Below are positions 17,941 to 27,007 of a DNA stretch of 64,000 nt, in pieces. The first letter of the stretch is position 1; the number at the start of each line of letters is the position of its first letter. Below the pieces are notes generated by a model that was given only the letters and a program-made list of their open reading frames with translations, searched no databases and was not told where the DNA came from. Made by a program: the position numbers and the translations under genes. The stretch lies in contig NZ_CP040077.1 in assembly GCF_005280735.1 (NCBI RefSeq), forward strand, positions 3,410,001-3,474,000, read 5' to 3'. This DNA comes from Trinickia violacea (GTDB taxonomy: Bacteria > Pseudomonadota > Gammaproteobacteria > Burkholderiales > Burkholderiaceae).

Positions 17941-18806
17941 AGATTCTGCAAATCGATCAGGATCTGGCGGGTGGCAAGCGGCGCTCCGCCAAGATAGGTG
18001 TTGAGCAAAAAGCGCATCAGCGTCTTGCTTTGCGCGACGGTCTGCGCACGATGGTAATCGTCCTGCTCCATATCGAGCAATGTTTGCCCCGAGACGACCG
18101 GCCAATGCGCGGGCCATTGCAAGGCCAAATCGCCGCTCGCATCGCGCACGCCCCGCTCCGGGTCGAACACGTACTTGCCGTCGGGTACCACGGCCTTGCG
18201 AGCGACGGTGCGATCGAGCGCCATGGCATAGCCGGTTTCGCGCAAGAGCACGCGCTCGAACGACCGCAGCACTTGCACGGGCGGTTCATCGTGGGCAAGC
18301 CGGGTCAGCGTGACGACGTAGTGATGGAACAGTTGCGGATGCGGATCTTCGCGCGCGCAGAATTTGACGAGCAGCTCGTTGACGTAGAAGCCGCACAACA
18401 GCGCATCGCCGGTCAGCGGCAGCATGCCGCCGACCCACTCCGCGCCCGTCAGCGTACGCATCTCCGATTTGCCCGACCACGACATCGCGAGCGGCTGGAA
18501 GGTCTGAAGCACGCCGCGCAGCGCGGAATGCGGGCGCTTCGCGCCTTTCGCGACGAGCGCGAGCCGCCCGTGGTCGCGCGACAAGACATCGATGATGAGA
18601 CTCGTCTCGCGATACGGATAGCTGTGCAGCACGAATGCCGGCTGCTCGGCGATGCGGAATTCGGAGGTCCGCGGCGCGCGCTTCGGCTTCGTGCTTGCCG
18701 GTTTGGGTGGCGCCGCGGCGTCGGTAGCGGGGTCGGTAGCGGCTTCTCCGCCCTTGCCACCCGCTTCATCCGCGTGTTCTGTCATCCACGCGTCATTCGT
18801 ACCCAT
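17937..18806 (-). CDS. recO: DNA repair protein RecO
   Basis: 289-residue protein that helps load RecA on SSB-coated DNA (RecFOR pathway). After an Ala/Pro/Lys-rich N-terminal extension of about 48 residues, the OB-fold begins at EQPAFVLHSYPYRETSLIID and is followed by the helical domain. The zinc-binding Cys cluster of some RecO proteins is not seen, as usual in this group. Start uncertain: 18806 (overlaps the era stop by 14 bp) or MTEHADE at 18785 (7 bp after it). The N-terminal tail is the variable part and is longer than in enteric RecO. Confidence 0.93.
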   Translation of the reverse strand: MGTNDAWMTEHADEAGGKGGEAATDPATDAAAPPKPASTKPKRAPRTSEFRIAEQPAFVLHSYPYRETSLIIDVLSRDHGRLALVAKGAKRPHSALRGVLQTFQPLAMSWSGKSEMRTLTGAEWVGGMLPLTGDALLCGFYVNELLVKFCAREDPHPQLFHHYVVTLTRLAHDEPPVQVLRSFERVLLRETGYAMALDRTVARKAVVPDGKYVFDPERGVRDASGDLALQWPAHWPVVSGQTLLDMEQDDYHRAQTVAQSKTLMRFLLNTYLGGAPLATRQILIDLQNL

Positions 18807-19692
18807 AGGCGCGTAGTCCGGCTTCGTTGTCCGCCCACCCGCTCTTCACCTTGATGAAGGTTTCCAGGTACACCGGGCCGTCGAACAGCTTTTCCATATC
18901 GAGGCGCGCTTCCGTGCTGATCTGCTTCAGCTTGGCGCCCTTCTGGCCGATGATCATTGCCTTGTGCGTATCGCGATCGACGAGGATCGTCGCGAACACG
19001 CGCCGCAGGCGTCCCTCCTGCTCGAACTTGTCGATCAGGACGGTGCTCGTGTACGGCAACTCGTCGCCGGTCCAGCGGAACACTTTCTCGCGCAGGATTT
19101 CGGCGGCCAGGAAGCGCTCGCTGCGATCCGTCAGGTCGTCCTCACTGTAGATCGGAGCGCCTTCCGGCAAGTACGGCTTGACCGTTTCGAGCAGCCGCTT
19201 GATGTCGTCCGAATTCTTCGCCGACAGCGGCACGATCTCCTTGAATTCGCGCAGGCCGCTCATCTGCTGCATGAAGGGGAAGAGCGTGTCCTTGTCCGAC
19301 ACGCGATCGAGCTTGTTCGCGATCAGGAGCACCGGCGCCGACGGCGGAATCAGGTCGAGCACTTTCTGATCGTCGGGACCGAAGCGGCCCGCTTCGATGA
19401 CGAAGAGAATCGCGTCGACCGAGGTCAGCGTCGATGTCACCGCGCGATTGAGCGAGCGGTTCAGCGCGCCGCTGTGGCGAGTCTGGAAGCCCGGCGTGTC
19501 GACGAAGATGTATTGCGCATCGTCGAACGTGTGAATGCCGGTGATACGGTGACGCGTCGTCTGCGCCTTGCGCGACGTGATGCTGACTTTCTGGCCGACG
19601 AGCGCGTTCATCAGCGTCGATTTGCCAACGTTCGGGCGGCCGACGATCGCGACCATGCCGCAGCGGAAACCGGTGGAAGAAGATGCGTTCAT
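18793..19692 (-). CDS. era: GTPase Era
   Basis: 299-residue GTPase that binds the 3' end of 16S rRNA during 30S assembly. GTP motifs: G1 GRPNVGKST, G2 in TTRHRITGI, G3 DTPGF, G4 NKLD, G5 around SAKNSDD. The C-terminal KH domain is seen in ATILVDRDTHKAMIIGQKGA. The start MNASSSTGF at 19692 is taken; the open frame continues upstream but has no good start. It follows rnc by 91 bp, a classical neighbour. Confidence 0.96.
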   Translation of the reverse strand: MNASSSTGFRCGMVAIVGRPNVGKSTLMNALVGQKVSITSRKAQTTRHRITGIHTFDDAQYIFVDTPGFQTRHSGALNRSLNRAVTSTLTSVDAILFVIEAGRFGPDDQKVLDLIPPSAPVLLIANKLDRVSDKDTLFPFMQQMSGLREFKEIVPLSAKNSDDIKRLLETVKPYLPEGAPIYSEDDLTDRSERFLAAEILREKVFRWTGDELPYTSTVLIDKFEQEGRLRRVFATILVDRDTHKAMIIGQKGAKLKQISTEARLDMEKLFDGPVYLETFIKVKSGWADNEAGLRAYGYE

Positions 19693-19783
19693 AGTGAGCT
19701 GCGGCAAATGGGGTGAAATGCGGGGCGGTTCAGAAAACCGGCCGATCCGGCAACGAGCGCGGCGTCTGCCGGCACGTGCCGGT

Positions 19784-21052
19784 TCATGAGCGGCCGGCGT
19801 CGGCGGCGCCGGGTTCGACGGCCGCCGCCACGGCTGCGGCCGAAGCGGCATCGTCCACCGGGGTTTCGCGCGGCTGCGCTGCCTTCTCGGCGGCGCGCGC
19901 GGCGGGCTCGGCCGCTTCGGGGGCTTTACCGGCTCCGTTGGCTTGGGCTTTCGGGGCTGCGTCGGCGGCAAGCGTGTCCATCGGCTTGTCGACGCTCTTT
20001 TCGCCGGCCTTTTCTGCCACCGGCCTAGCGTTAGCCGCGACTTTTTCCACAGCGAGTTTCTCGGCGGCGGGCTTCTCGACGCGATCCGCCTTATCGGTTC
20101 GCTCCCCCTTTTCCGTCTTTTCGGCGCGTTCCACTCGATCCGGCGAATGCTCGACGTGCGACGCGCGGATCACCGCCACCGGCCCAGGCACGGCTCGCTC
20201 GGCGGCCGACTCGGGATGACCGGCCTTCGCTTCCGCACGAGCCGCCCGATCGCGCCTCGGCTCAGGTGCCCGCAAGTCGAGCGCGGTCTGCACGCCGGTC
20301 ACGCCCGGCACGATTTCCGGCTCGGCATGCTTGGCGGTGCGCGCGCCCTTCGAGCGCTTCGGCTTGGCGGCCAAGGCCGGGGCCACGGCCATCACCTCGT
20401 CGAGCGCCTTCTTCGCCGCGGCCTGCTCAGCCGCGCGGCGGCTCGCGCCCGACCCCGACACCTTGATATCGAGCTTGGGCACCGTGCATTCGACTTCGAA
20501 CTGTTGATTGTGCGCCGCACCATGCGTCGCGACGACCGTATAGGTCGGCAGCGCGATCTTGTGGCCCTGCAAGTACTCCTGGAGCAGCGTCTTGGAATCC
20601 TTGCCGAGCGTGCGCGGATCGATATGGTCGAGAATCGGGACATACAGGCGCTTGATGACCGTCTGTGCGGCCTCGAAGCCGCCATCCAGAAAGATCGCGC
20701 CGAGGATCGCCTCGAGCGTATCGGCGAGGATCGACGGACGCCGGAACCCGCCGCTACGCAGCTCGCCTTCGCCGAGGCGCAAGCCTTCTGAAATATTCAG
20801 GGCCTGAGCGATTTCATACAACGACTGCTGCTTGACCAGATTGGCCCGCACGCGGGACAAATCGCCCTCGTCCAGTTTGCCGAACCGTTGGAACAATAGG
20901 GCAGCCACCGCGCAGTTGAGAACGGAGTCGCCGAGAAACTCGAGCCGTTCGTTGTGCGTGGCACTGTGACTGCGATGGGTCAAAGCTTGGCGCAACAATT
21001 CCGCATTGCGAAATTCGTAGCGCAACCGGCTTTCCAGCGGGGAGAGAGGCAT
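19784..21052 (-). CDS. rnc: Ribonuclease III with a long low-complexity C-terminal tail
   Basis: 422-residue double-strand RNA nuclease, processing rRNA and mRNA. The RNase III signature ERLEFLGDSVLN holds the catalytic Glu/Asp, and the dsRNA-binding domain ends near residue 225 (SGSGASRRAAEQAAAKKALD). A further 195 or so residues are Ala/Glu/Lys/Arg/Pro-rich with repeated Lys-Ala-Glu words and no visible fold; E. coli RNase III is 226 residues. Codon use does not change, so the tail looks native. ATG at 21052 is preferred to TTG at 21058. First of a run leading into era. Confidence 0.94.
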   Translation of the reverse strand: MPLSPLESRLRYEFRNAELLRQALTHRSHSATHNERLEFLGDSVLNCAVAALLFQRFGKLDEGDLSRVRANLVKQQSLYEIAQALNISEGLRLGEGELRSGGFRRPSILADTLEAILGAIFLDGGFEAAQTVIKRLYVPILDHIDPRTLGKDSKTLLQEYLQGHKIALPTYTVVATHGAAHNQQFEVECTVPKLDIKVSGSGASRRAAEQAAAKKALDEVMAVAPALAAKPKRSKGARTAKHAEPEIVPGVTGVQTALDLRAPEPRRDRAARAEAKAGHPESAAERAVPGPVAVIRASHVEHSPDRVERAEKTEKGERTDKADRVEKPAAEKLAVEKVAANARPVAEKAGEKSVDKPMDTLAADAAPKAQANGAGKAPEAAEPAARAAEKAAQPRETPVDDAASAAAVAAAVEPGAADAGRS

Positions 21053-21205
21053 GTGCAAAGTATAACGCGGGCGCCAGACCCGTCGAACTGGTGAGACCCG
21101 ACATGAAAAAAGTGCGGCGAAGCCGTGTTACCGCACGTTCTTAAAGTAGCGTCGCAAACGCGCCGCGCATTTTCAGAGCGGCCCGCTTGCCATCGAGACC
21201 GGCAT

Positions 21206-22099
21206 TCAGTGGAATGAACCGATGCGCTTCAGGCTGCTGAAGTTCATCCAGATGAAGAACGCGCGACCGACGATGTTGTTGTCGGGCACGAAGCCCCAGT
21301 AGCGGCTGTCCGCACTGTTGTCGCGGTTGTCGCCCATCATGAAGTAGTTGCCCGGCGGCACTTTGCAGATCACGCCTTCGCTGTTGTATTGGCAGTTGTC
21401 GCGAAACGGGTAATCGTCGGCGCCGACCACGAACGGCGGTACTGCGGGATTGTTCAGAATGGCGTTCTTGCGGTCGCCGAGATCTTCTTCGAATTGCTTC
21501 GCGTAGCCGATGCGCTCTTCATCGAAGTAATCGGGCAGCGATGTCTCCGGCACGGGCTTGCCGTTGATCGTCAGCTTCTTGCCTTGATAGGCGACCACAT
21601 CGCCAGGCAAGCCGATCACGCGCTTGATGTAGTCGACCGACTCGTCCTTCGGATAGCGGAACACGACGACATCGCCGCGCTCGAGCGGACGGCCCTGCGT
21701 GACTTTCGTGTTGGTGATCGGCAGGCGCAGGCCGTAGTCGAACTTGTTGACGAGGATGAAGTCGCCGACCAGCAGCGTCGGCACCATCGAGCCCGATGGA
21801 ATCTTGAACGGTTCGACGACGAACGAGCGCACGAGGAACACCACCAGAATCACCGGGAAGAAGCTTGCCGTGTACTCGAGCCACCACGGCTGGCGCAGCT
21901 TGTCGTCGCGAATGCGGGCGCGCGTTTGCGGTGCATTTTCGTCGGCGAAACGCTCGCCGACGCGCTGCTGCTGCCTATCGAACTCCGCGACCGCGGCGTC
22001 CGCTGCGCGCCGCCGTTGCGGCTGAAAAACGAGTTTGTCTGCTACCCACGCGATGCCGGTCAAAATGACGAGCACAAAAAGAATCAGCGCAAAATTCAT
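21206..22099 (-). CDS. lepB: Signal peptidase I
   Basis: 297-residue inner-membrane protease that cuts signal peptides on the periplasmic side. Two N-terminal hydrophobic segments (about 3-22 and 80-92). Catalytic Ser104 in IPSGSMVPTL and Lys159 in YIKRVIGLPGD form the Ser/Lys dyad; the box MMGDNRDNSADSR is also present. It is 18 bp downstream of lepA, the standard lepA-lepB operon. Confidence 0.96.
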   Translation of the reverse strand: MNFALILFVLVILTGIAWVADKLVFQPQRRRAADAAVAEFDRQQQRVGERFADENAPQTRARIRDDKLRQPWWLEYTASFFPVILVVFLVRSFVVEPFKIPSGSMVPTLLVGDFILVNKFDYGLRLPITNTKVTQGRPLERGDVVVFRYPKDESVDYIKRVIGLPGDVVAYQGKKLTINGKPVPETSLPDYFDEERIGYAKQFEEDLGDRKNAILNNPAVPPFVVGADDYPFRDNCQYNSEGVICKVPPGNYFMMGDNRDNSADSRYWGFVPDNNIVGRAFFIWMNFSSLKRIGSFH

Positions 22100-22117
22100 G
22101 TTGTTAGAGAGATCCTG

Positions 22118-23911
22118 TTATTTGTCTTCGACGCGCAAGATTGCGAGGAAAGCCTCCTGCGGGATCTCGACGGACCCGACTTGCTTCATTCGCTTCTTGC
22201 CTTCTTTTTGTTTTTCCAACAGCTTCTTCTTCCGCGTGATGTCGCCGCCGTAGCACTTCGCGAGCACGTTCTTGCGCAATGCCTTGATGTTTTCGCGCGC
22301 GATGATGTGCGCACCGATCGTCGCCTGAATCGCGACGTCGTACATCTGGCGCGGGATGATCTCGCGCATCTTCGCCGCCACTTCGCGGCCGCGATACTGC
22401 GACTGCGAACGGTGGACGATCACCGACAGCGCATCGACCTTGTCGCCGTTGATCAGCATATCGACCTTGACGACGTCCGACGCGCGATACTCCTTGAACT
22501 CGTAATCCATCGACGCATAGCCGCGCGATACCGACTTCAACCGGTCGAAGAAGTCGAGCACGATTTCCGCCATCGGGATTTCGTAGGTCAGCTGCACCTG
22601 ACGGCCGTGGTACTGCATGTTGATCTGCGAGCCGCGTTTTTGCGTGCACAGCGTGATGACCGAGCCGACGTAATCCTGCGGCATGTACAGGTTCACGGTG
22701 ACGATCGGCTCGCGAATCTCTTCGATCTTCGGCGGCTCCGGCATCTTCGCCGGGTTCTCGACTCTGATGAGCGAGCCGTCGCGCTGCACGACTTCATAGA
22801 CCACCGTCGGTGCGGTGGTGATGAGGTCCATGTCGAACTCGCGCTCCAGCCGCTCCTGCACGATTTCCATGTGCAGCAAACCGAGGAAGCCGCAGCGGAA
22901 ACCGAAGCCGAGCGCCTGCGAAACTTCCGGCTCGTATTGCAGCGAAGCGTCGTTCAGCTTCAGTTTTTCGAGCGATTCGCGAAGCGCGTCGTACTGGTTC
23001 GCTTCAACCGGATACAGACCGGCGAACACCTGCGGCTTCACTTCCTTGAAACCGGGCAGCGGCTCGGAAGCCGGCTTGTTCGCGAGCGTGACCGTATCGC
23101 CGACCTTCGCCGCCGTCAGTTCCTTGATGCCCGCGATGATGAAGCCCACCTGCCCCGCCGACAGGGTTTCGAGATCCTTCGACTTCGGCGTAAACACGCC
23201 GATATGCTCGACCGGGTATTGCGCGCCGGTCGCCATCATCTTGATCTTGTCCTTCGGACGCAGCGTGCCGTTGACGATGCGCACGAGCATCACAACGCCG
23301 ACGTAGTTGTCGAACCACGAATCGATGATGAGCGCCTGCAGCGGCGCCTCGGGATCGCCCTTCGGCGGCGGCACCTTCGCGATCAGCGCCTCGAGCACGT
23401 CTTCGACGCCCTGCCCCGTCTTCGCGCTGCAACGCGTGGCGTCGGACGCGTCGATGCCGATCACGTCCTCGATTTCCTCAATCGCGTTTTCCGGATTGGC
23501 GGCGGGCAGGTCGATCTTGTTCAGAACCGGGACCACTTCGACGCCCAGTTCAATGGCCGTATAGCAGTTCGCGACGGTCTGCGCCTCGACCCCCTGGCTC
23601 GCATCGACAACCAGCAGCGCGCCTTCGCACGCCGACAACGAGCGACTGACTTCGTACGAGAAATCGACGTGCCCCGGCGTGTCGATCAGGTTCAGGTTAT
23701 AAACCTTGCCATCGCGCGCGCGGTAGGACAGCGCCGCGGTCTGCGCCTTGATCGTGATGCCGCGCTCGCGCTCGAGGTCCATCGAGTCGAGCACTTGCGA
23801 TTCCATTTCGCGGTCGGACAATCCGCCGCAAATCTGGATGATGCGATCGGCGAGCGTCGACTTACCATGGTCGATGTGCGCAATGATCGAAAAGTTACGA
23901 ATATGATCCAT
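22118..23911 (-). CDS. lepA: Elongation factor 4 (LepA)
   Basis: 597-residue ribosomal GTPase related to EF-G that acts on stalled or mistranslocated ribosomes and in 30S biogenesis. GTPase motifs: AHIDHGKSTLADR, DTPGHVDFSYE, NKIDLPAA. The LepA-specific C-terminal domain is present and ends in Lys-rich KKKLLEKQKEGKKRMKQVGS. Length equals the family norm. Followed directly by lepB. Confidence 0.97.
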   Translation of the reverse strand: MDHIRNFSIIAHIDHGKSTLADRIIQICGGLSDREMESQVLDSMDLERERGITIKAQTAALSYRARDGKVYNLNLIDTPGHVDFSYEVSRSLSACEGALLVVDASQGVEAQTVANCYTAIELGVEVVPVLNKIDLPAANPENAIEEIEDVIGIDASDATRCSAKTGQGVEDVLEALIAKVPPPKGDPEAPLQALIIDSWFDNYVGVVMLVRIVNGTLRPKDKIKMMATGAQYPVEHIGVFTPKSKDLETLSAGQVGFIIAGIKELTAAKVGDTVTLANKPASEPLPGFKEVKPQVFAGLYPVEANQYDALRESLEKLKLNDASLQYEPEVSQALGFGFRCGFLGLLHMEIVQERLEREFDMDLITTAPTVVYEVVQRDGSLIRVENPAKMPEPPKIEEIREPIVTVNLYMPQDYVGSVITLCTQKRGSQINMQYHGRQVQLTYEIPMAEIVLDFFDRLKSVSRGYASMDYEFKEYRASDVVKVDMLINGDKVDALSVIVHRSQSQYRGREVAAKMREIIPRQMYDVAIQATIGAHIIARENIKALRKNVLAKCYGGDITRKKKLLEKQKEGKKRMKQVGSVEIPQEAFLAILRVEDK

Positions 23912-24138
23912 TCAGTGCCGATCAAGCGAAAAAGGCGCGCTCGGACGACTGCGGAGCACGCCTTGTAAGTAAATGAAAAACTTGTCTATTTTAGCCGAAA
24001 AGGCTTTCCCAGGGCGGATTTTGCCGGTCTCGACGCCGCGCGCCTGGCGCTGCTGGGCAAAGCGCCGCCCGGTAACCGGCAGGTAAATCGCGCCACGGGC
24101 ATTCCCGCCTCGAACAGCGAACGACAATAAGCGAGAGG
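23912..24138. other. Spacer upstream of lepA
   Basis: About 227 bases between the glutaredoxin-like gene and lepA. AT-rich near 23965-24000. No RNA or ORF is supported; it probably holds the lepA promoter. Confidence 0.4.
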
Positions 24139-24405
24139 TCAAATCCGCGCGGCCCGAATCGCAAGCGCGGCACGCACGCGCGCCGCATCGAGCCGGTAGT
24201 GGCACAACTCGACGCCTTCGCACACCAGCACCGGCACCAGCTCGTTATAAAGCGCCTCGAGCACCGGGTCGGTATCGACGTCGACCAGGGTGACCTGCGC
24301 GCCGAACTCCGCCAAGAGCGGCTCGAGTTCGGCACGCATGTCGTCGCACAGATGACACCACGCGCGCCCGTACAACGTCAGCCGTGGCGCGCGCGATGCA
24401 TCCAT
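24139..24405 (-). CDS. Glutaredoxin-like protein (DUF836 type)
   Basis: 88-residue thioredoxin-fold protein. The redox motif is W-C-H-L-C (Cys17, Cys20) in LYGRAWCHLCDDM, and the cis-Pro lies in LVPVLVCEG. Small single-domain members like this often lie between degP and lepA in Burkholderiales. Its ATG overlaps the degP stop by one base (TAATG), so it is translationally coupled to degP. The role is unknown; a thiol-disulfide function linked to the envelope-stress operon is possible but is inference. Confidence 0.85.
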   Translation of the reverse strand: MDASRAPRLTLYGRAWCHLCDDMRAELEPLLAEFGAQVTLVDVDTDPVLEALYNELVPVLVCEGVELCHYRLDAARVRAALAIRAARI

Positions 24406-25940
24406 TATTTCTGCGCCGGGGTCCGAGGCCGGATCGGCACGAACTGCGTGTTGTCGCCGCGTCGCACGAGCACCGCGACCATCTTTTGCGGATCCAGACG
24501 CGCGGTGACATCGTCGAATTGCTTCGCGCTCGAGATGTCGGTATCGCCGACGCGCAGGATGATGTCGCCTTTCTGCAGACCGACGCGCGCTGCGGGCCCG
24601 TCCACGACGTCGACTTGCACGCCGCCGTTGCGCAGCTTCAGTGCCTTCTGCTGATCGGCCGGGATGTCGACCACGGCGATGCCGAGCACGTTGCTTGCGC
24701 GCTCCTTCGGCGACGGCGACTTCTTGCCCTGGTCTGCCTTCGCGGTCTTATCGCTCTGCATCTCGACGACCGTGATCGGCAGATCGCGCACCTGCCCCTT
24801 GCGCCAAACCGTGATCGTCGCCTTCGTGCCGGGCTTCGTGTCGCCGACCATGCGCGGCAGGTCGGTCGCCGTATCGACCGGCTGCCCGTTGAACTTGAGG
24901 ATGATGTCGCCCGGCTGCACGCCTGCCTTGTCCGCCGGACCGCCCGGCTCGACGCTGGAGACGAGCGCGCCTTGCGACTTCGGCAATCCGAGCGAATCGG
25001 CCACATCCTTCGTGACTTCGCCAATCGCGACCGCGATCCGCCCGCGCGTCACCTTGCCGGTAGCTTTCAACTGATCGGCGACGCGCATCGCTTCGTCGAT
25101 CGGAATCGCGAACGAAATGCCCATGAAGCCGCCGGTACGGCTATAGATCTGCGAGTTGATGCCGATCACTTCGCCCTGCATGTTGATCAGCGGGCCGCCC
25201 GAGTTGCCGGGGTTCACAGCGACGTCGGTCTGGATGAACGGCAGGTAGTCGCCGGTGTCGCGGCCCTTGGCGCTGACGATGCCCGCCGTGACCGTGTTGT
25301 CGAGCCCGAACGGCGAGCCGATCGCGACGACCCACTCGCCGACTCGGACCTTGTTCGAATCGCCGATCGTGACGGTCGGCAGGTTGTTGGCGGTGATCTT
25401 GACGACCGCGACGTCCGTCCGGTCGTCGACGCCGATCAGCTTTGCCTTGAATTCGCGCTTGTCGGTCAGCGTGACGTAGATGTTGTCGGCATCGTCGATC
25501 ACGTGGGCGTTCGTCATCACGTAGCCGTCGGCCGACAGGATGAAACCCGACCCGACGCCGCTGTTTTGCTCGGCATCGGCGTTGTCCGGCGAATCCGAAC
25601 CGCCGCTGCCGCCGCCGTTGTCGCTGTTCCCGCCGCCACCGCCGCCGTTGCCGCCCCGGGGCGTGCCTGGCTGCGGCAACGGAATGCCGAAGAAGCGGCG
25701 GAAGAACTCCGACATGTCACCTTCGTCCATGCCCGGCGGCAGCGCGCGGGAGCTGTTGTTGTCGCTCGTGACGCGCGTGGTCGTGCGGATGTTGACGACG
25801 GCTGGCCCTACCTTGTCGACGAGATCGGTGAAATCGGGCAGATTGGCTGCCGGCATCGCCGACGCCGAATGGGGCACGAGCGGCAGACAGACTGCCACGG
25901 CCGCGGCCGCGAGAAATTTGCGCACCGAGAGATTCGTCAT
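24405..25940 (-). CDS. degP: Periplasmic serine protease Do (DegP/MucD)
   Basis: 511-residue periplasmic protease/chaperone that removes misfolded envelope proteins. Signal peptide ends near ASA (residue 28). Catalytic triad: H146 in TNAHV, D176 in DRTDVAV, S247 in GNSGG. Two PDZ domains follow (about 280-370 and 410-500). A Gly/Ser/Asn-rich loop at about 95-125 precedes the protease core, the position of the LA loop. Last main gene of the rpoE-rseA-rseB-degP block, 19 bp after rseB, so it is expected to be under sigma-E control, though rpoE here looks broken. Confidence 0.95.
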   Translation of the reverse strand: MTNLSVRKFLAAAAVAVCLPLVPHSASAMPAANLPDFTDLVDKVGPAVVNIRTTTRVTSDNNSSRALPPGMDEGDMSEFFRRFFGIPLPQPGTPRGGNGGGGGGNSDNGGGSGGSDSPDNADAEQNSGVGSGFILSADGYVMTNAHVIDDADNIYVTLTDKREFKAKLIGVDDRTDVAVVKITANNLPTVTIGDSNKVRVGEWVVAIGSPFGLDNTVTAGIVSAKGRDTGDYLPFIQTDVAVNPGNSGGPLINMQGEVIGINSQIYSRTGGFMGISFAIPIDEAMRVADQLKATGKVTRGRIAVAIGEVTKDVADSLGLPKSQGALVSSVEPGGPADKAGVQPGDIILKFNGQPVDTATDLPRMVGDTKPGTKATITVWRKGQVRDLPITVVEMQSDKTAKADQGKKSPSPKERASNVLGIAVVDIPADQQKALKLRNGGVQVDVVDGPAARVGLQKGDIILRVGDTDISSAKQFDDVTARLDPQKMVAVLVRRGDNTQFVPIRPRTPAQK

Positions 25941-25959
25941 AGGGAGGGAAACCGAAGAA

Positions 25960-27003
25960 TTACTTGGGAGCCTTGTATTCTATGGCAGACGCAAACTGCT
26001 GCAAGGTTGTTTGCGGAACTTCGCCAAGCAACGTGATCCAGTAGTCGCCGTACCGCTTGACCAGGACATGTGTCGCCCCGCTGCTGCCCGTCCCTTCTTT
26101 ACGTGAGTTCTTTTCGGCCGGCTCGATGAAGATGGAGATGGCCGAGAGGCCGTCCGAGAACACGGCCTGATCGACCGGAATCGGCGGATCGCCGGCGTCG
26201 CGCGCGGCCATCGGCCTGCGCAATTCGCGAATCTTTTTGAAACCTGCCACGGGCGGCGTCATTTGCCAGCCTTGCGCTTCCATGTCGACCGGTTCGACCG
26301 GCGGCCGCACGAGGGTCCAGCCCGTCGTATTGCGGATGCCGGCGGCGATCGATGCCTTCTCGGCCGGCCCGCCGATGCGCAGTTGCGTAAACGAGATCTG
26401 CTCCAGCACCTGCCCGCTCGAATCGAGCGTTTGCGCGCGCAGCAGCAGGCCCGTCTTGGCGTCCGCCCAGAGTTTGTAGGCGAAGCGATAGCTATCCTTG
26501 GGATCGAGTTCCATGACCGTGGCGTCGATGCCCGCCACGCGGTCAGGGCCGAGCACCTTCGGATCGTAGACGGTCAGGACCTGGTCGGCGTTCGTGCCGA
26601 GCAGCGCGGGAAACGAATCCTTGTTCTGGCGCTTCTCGATCACGCACAGACGCCGCTCCGGAACGAAGGTGTAAAGCTCGTCGTTATGGCGCAGCAGCTT
26701 ACGCGGCTTGCCGTCGAGGCTTTCGAGCTGCTCGAACTCGCCGTCGCTGCGCGTTGCGTAATGCGAGATGCGCGACGATTGCACGAACGTGCCGCGCTGA
26801 TAGACGAAGGTGCCTTCGTAATTTTCCTGCTGCGCAGCCTGATGGATTCGATCAAGCCACTCTGCGGCTCCCTTGCGGGCGACCGCCGAATCGCTGGCTT
26901 GCGCGAATACCCGCGGCGTGACGGACAACAATGCGGCGGCACAGAACAGAAATACCGGCAGCCGCCCCCAAACAGTGGTCTTGTTCAACCGCAGGTTCCG
27001 CAT
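25960..27003 (-). CDS. rseB: Sigma-E regulatory protein RseB/MucB
   Basis: 347-residue periplasmic protein that binds RseA and shields it from DegS cleavage; it senses lipid or LPS intermediates. A signal peptide ends at VFAQA (about residue 36). The N-terminal LolA-like domain starts at EWLDRIHQAAQQENYEGTFV, and the MucB C-terminal domain follows (ALIDGLSAISIFIEP-type region). 4 bp after rseA. The gene appears intact. Confidence 0.93.
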   Translation of the reverse strand: MRNLRLNKTTVWGRLPVFLFCAAALLSVTPRVFAQASDSAVARKGAAEWLDRIHQAAQQENYEGTFVYQRGTFVQSSRISHYATRSDGEFEQLESLDGKPRKLLRHNDELYTFVPERRLCVIEKRQNKDSFPALLGTNADQVLTVYDPKVLGPDRVAGIDATVMELDPKDSYRFAYKLWADAKTGLLLRAQTLDSSGQVLEQISFTQLRIGGPAEKASIAAGIRNTTGWTLVRPPVEPVDMEAQGWQMTPPVAGFKKIRELRRPMAARDAGDPPIPVDQAVFSDGLSAISIFIEPAEKNSRKEGTGSSGATHVLVKRYGDYWITLLGEVPQTTLQQFASAIEYKAPK

Positions 27004-27007
27004 CAGT

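Noticed and set aside
21389..23968. 859-codon plus-strand frame across lepB and lepA
   Set aside because: Covers two clear housekeeping genes and their junction in antisense; no plausible start or domain.
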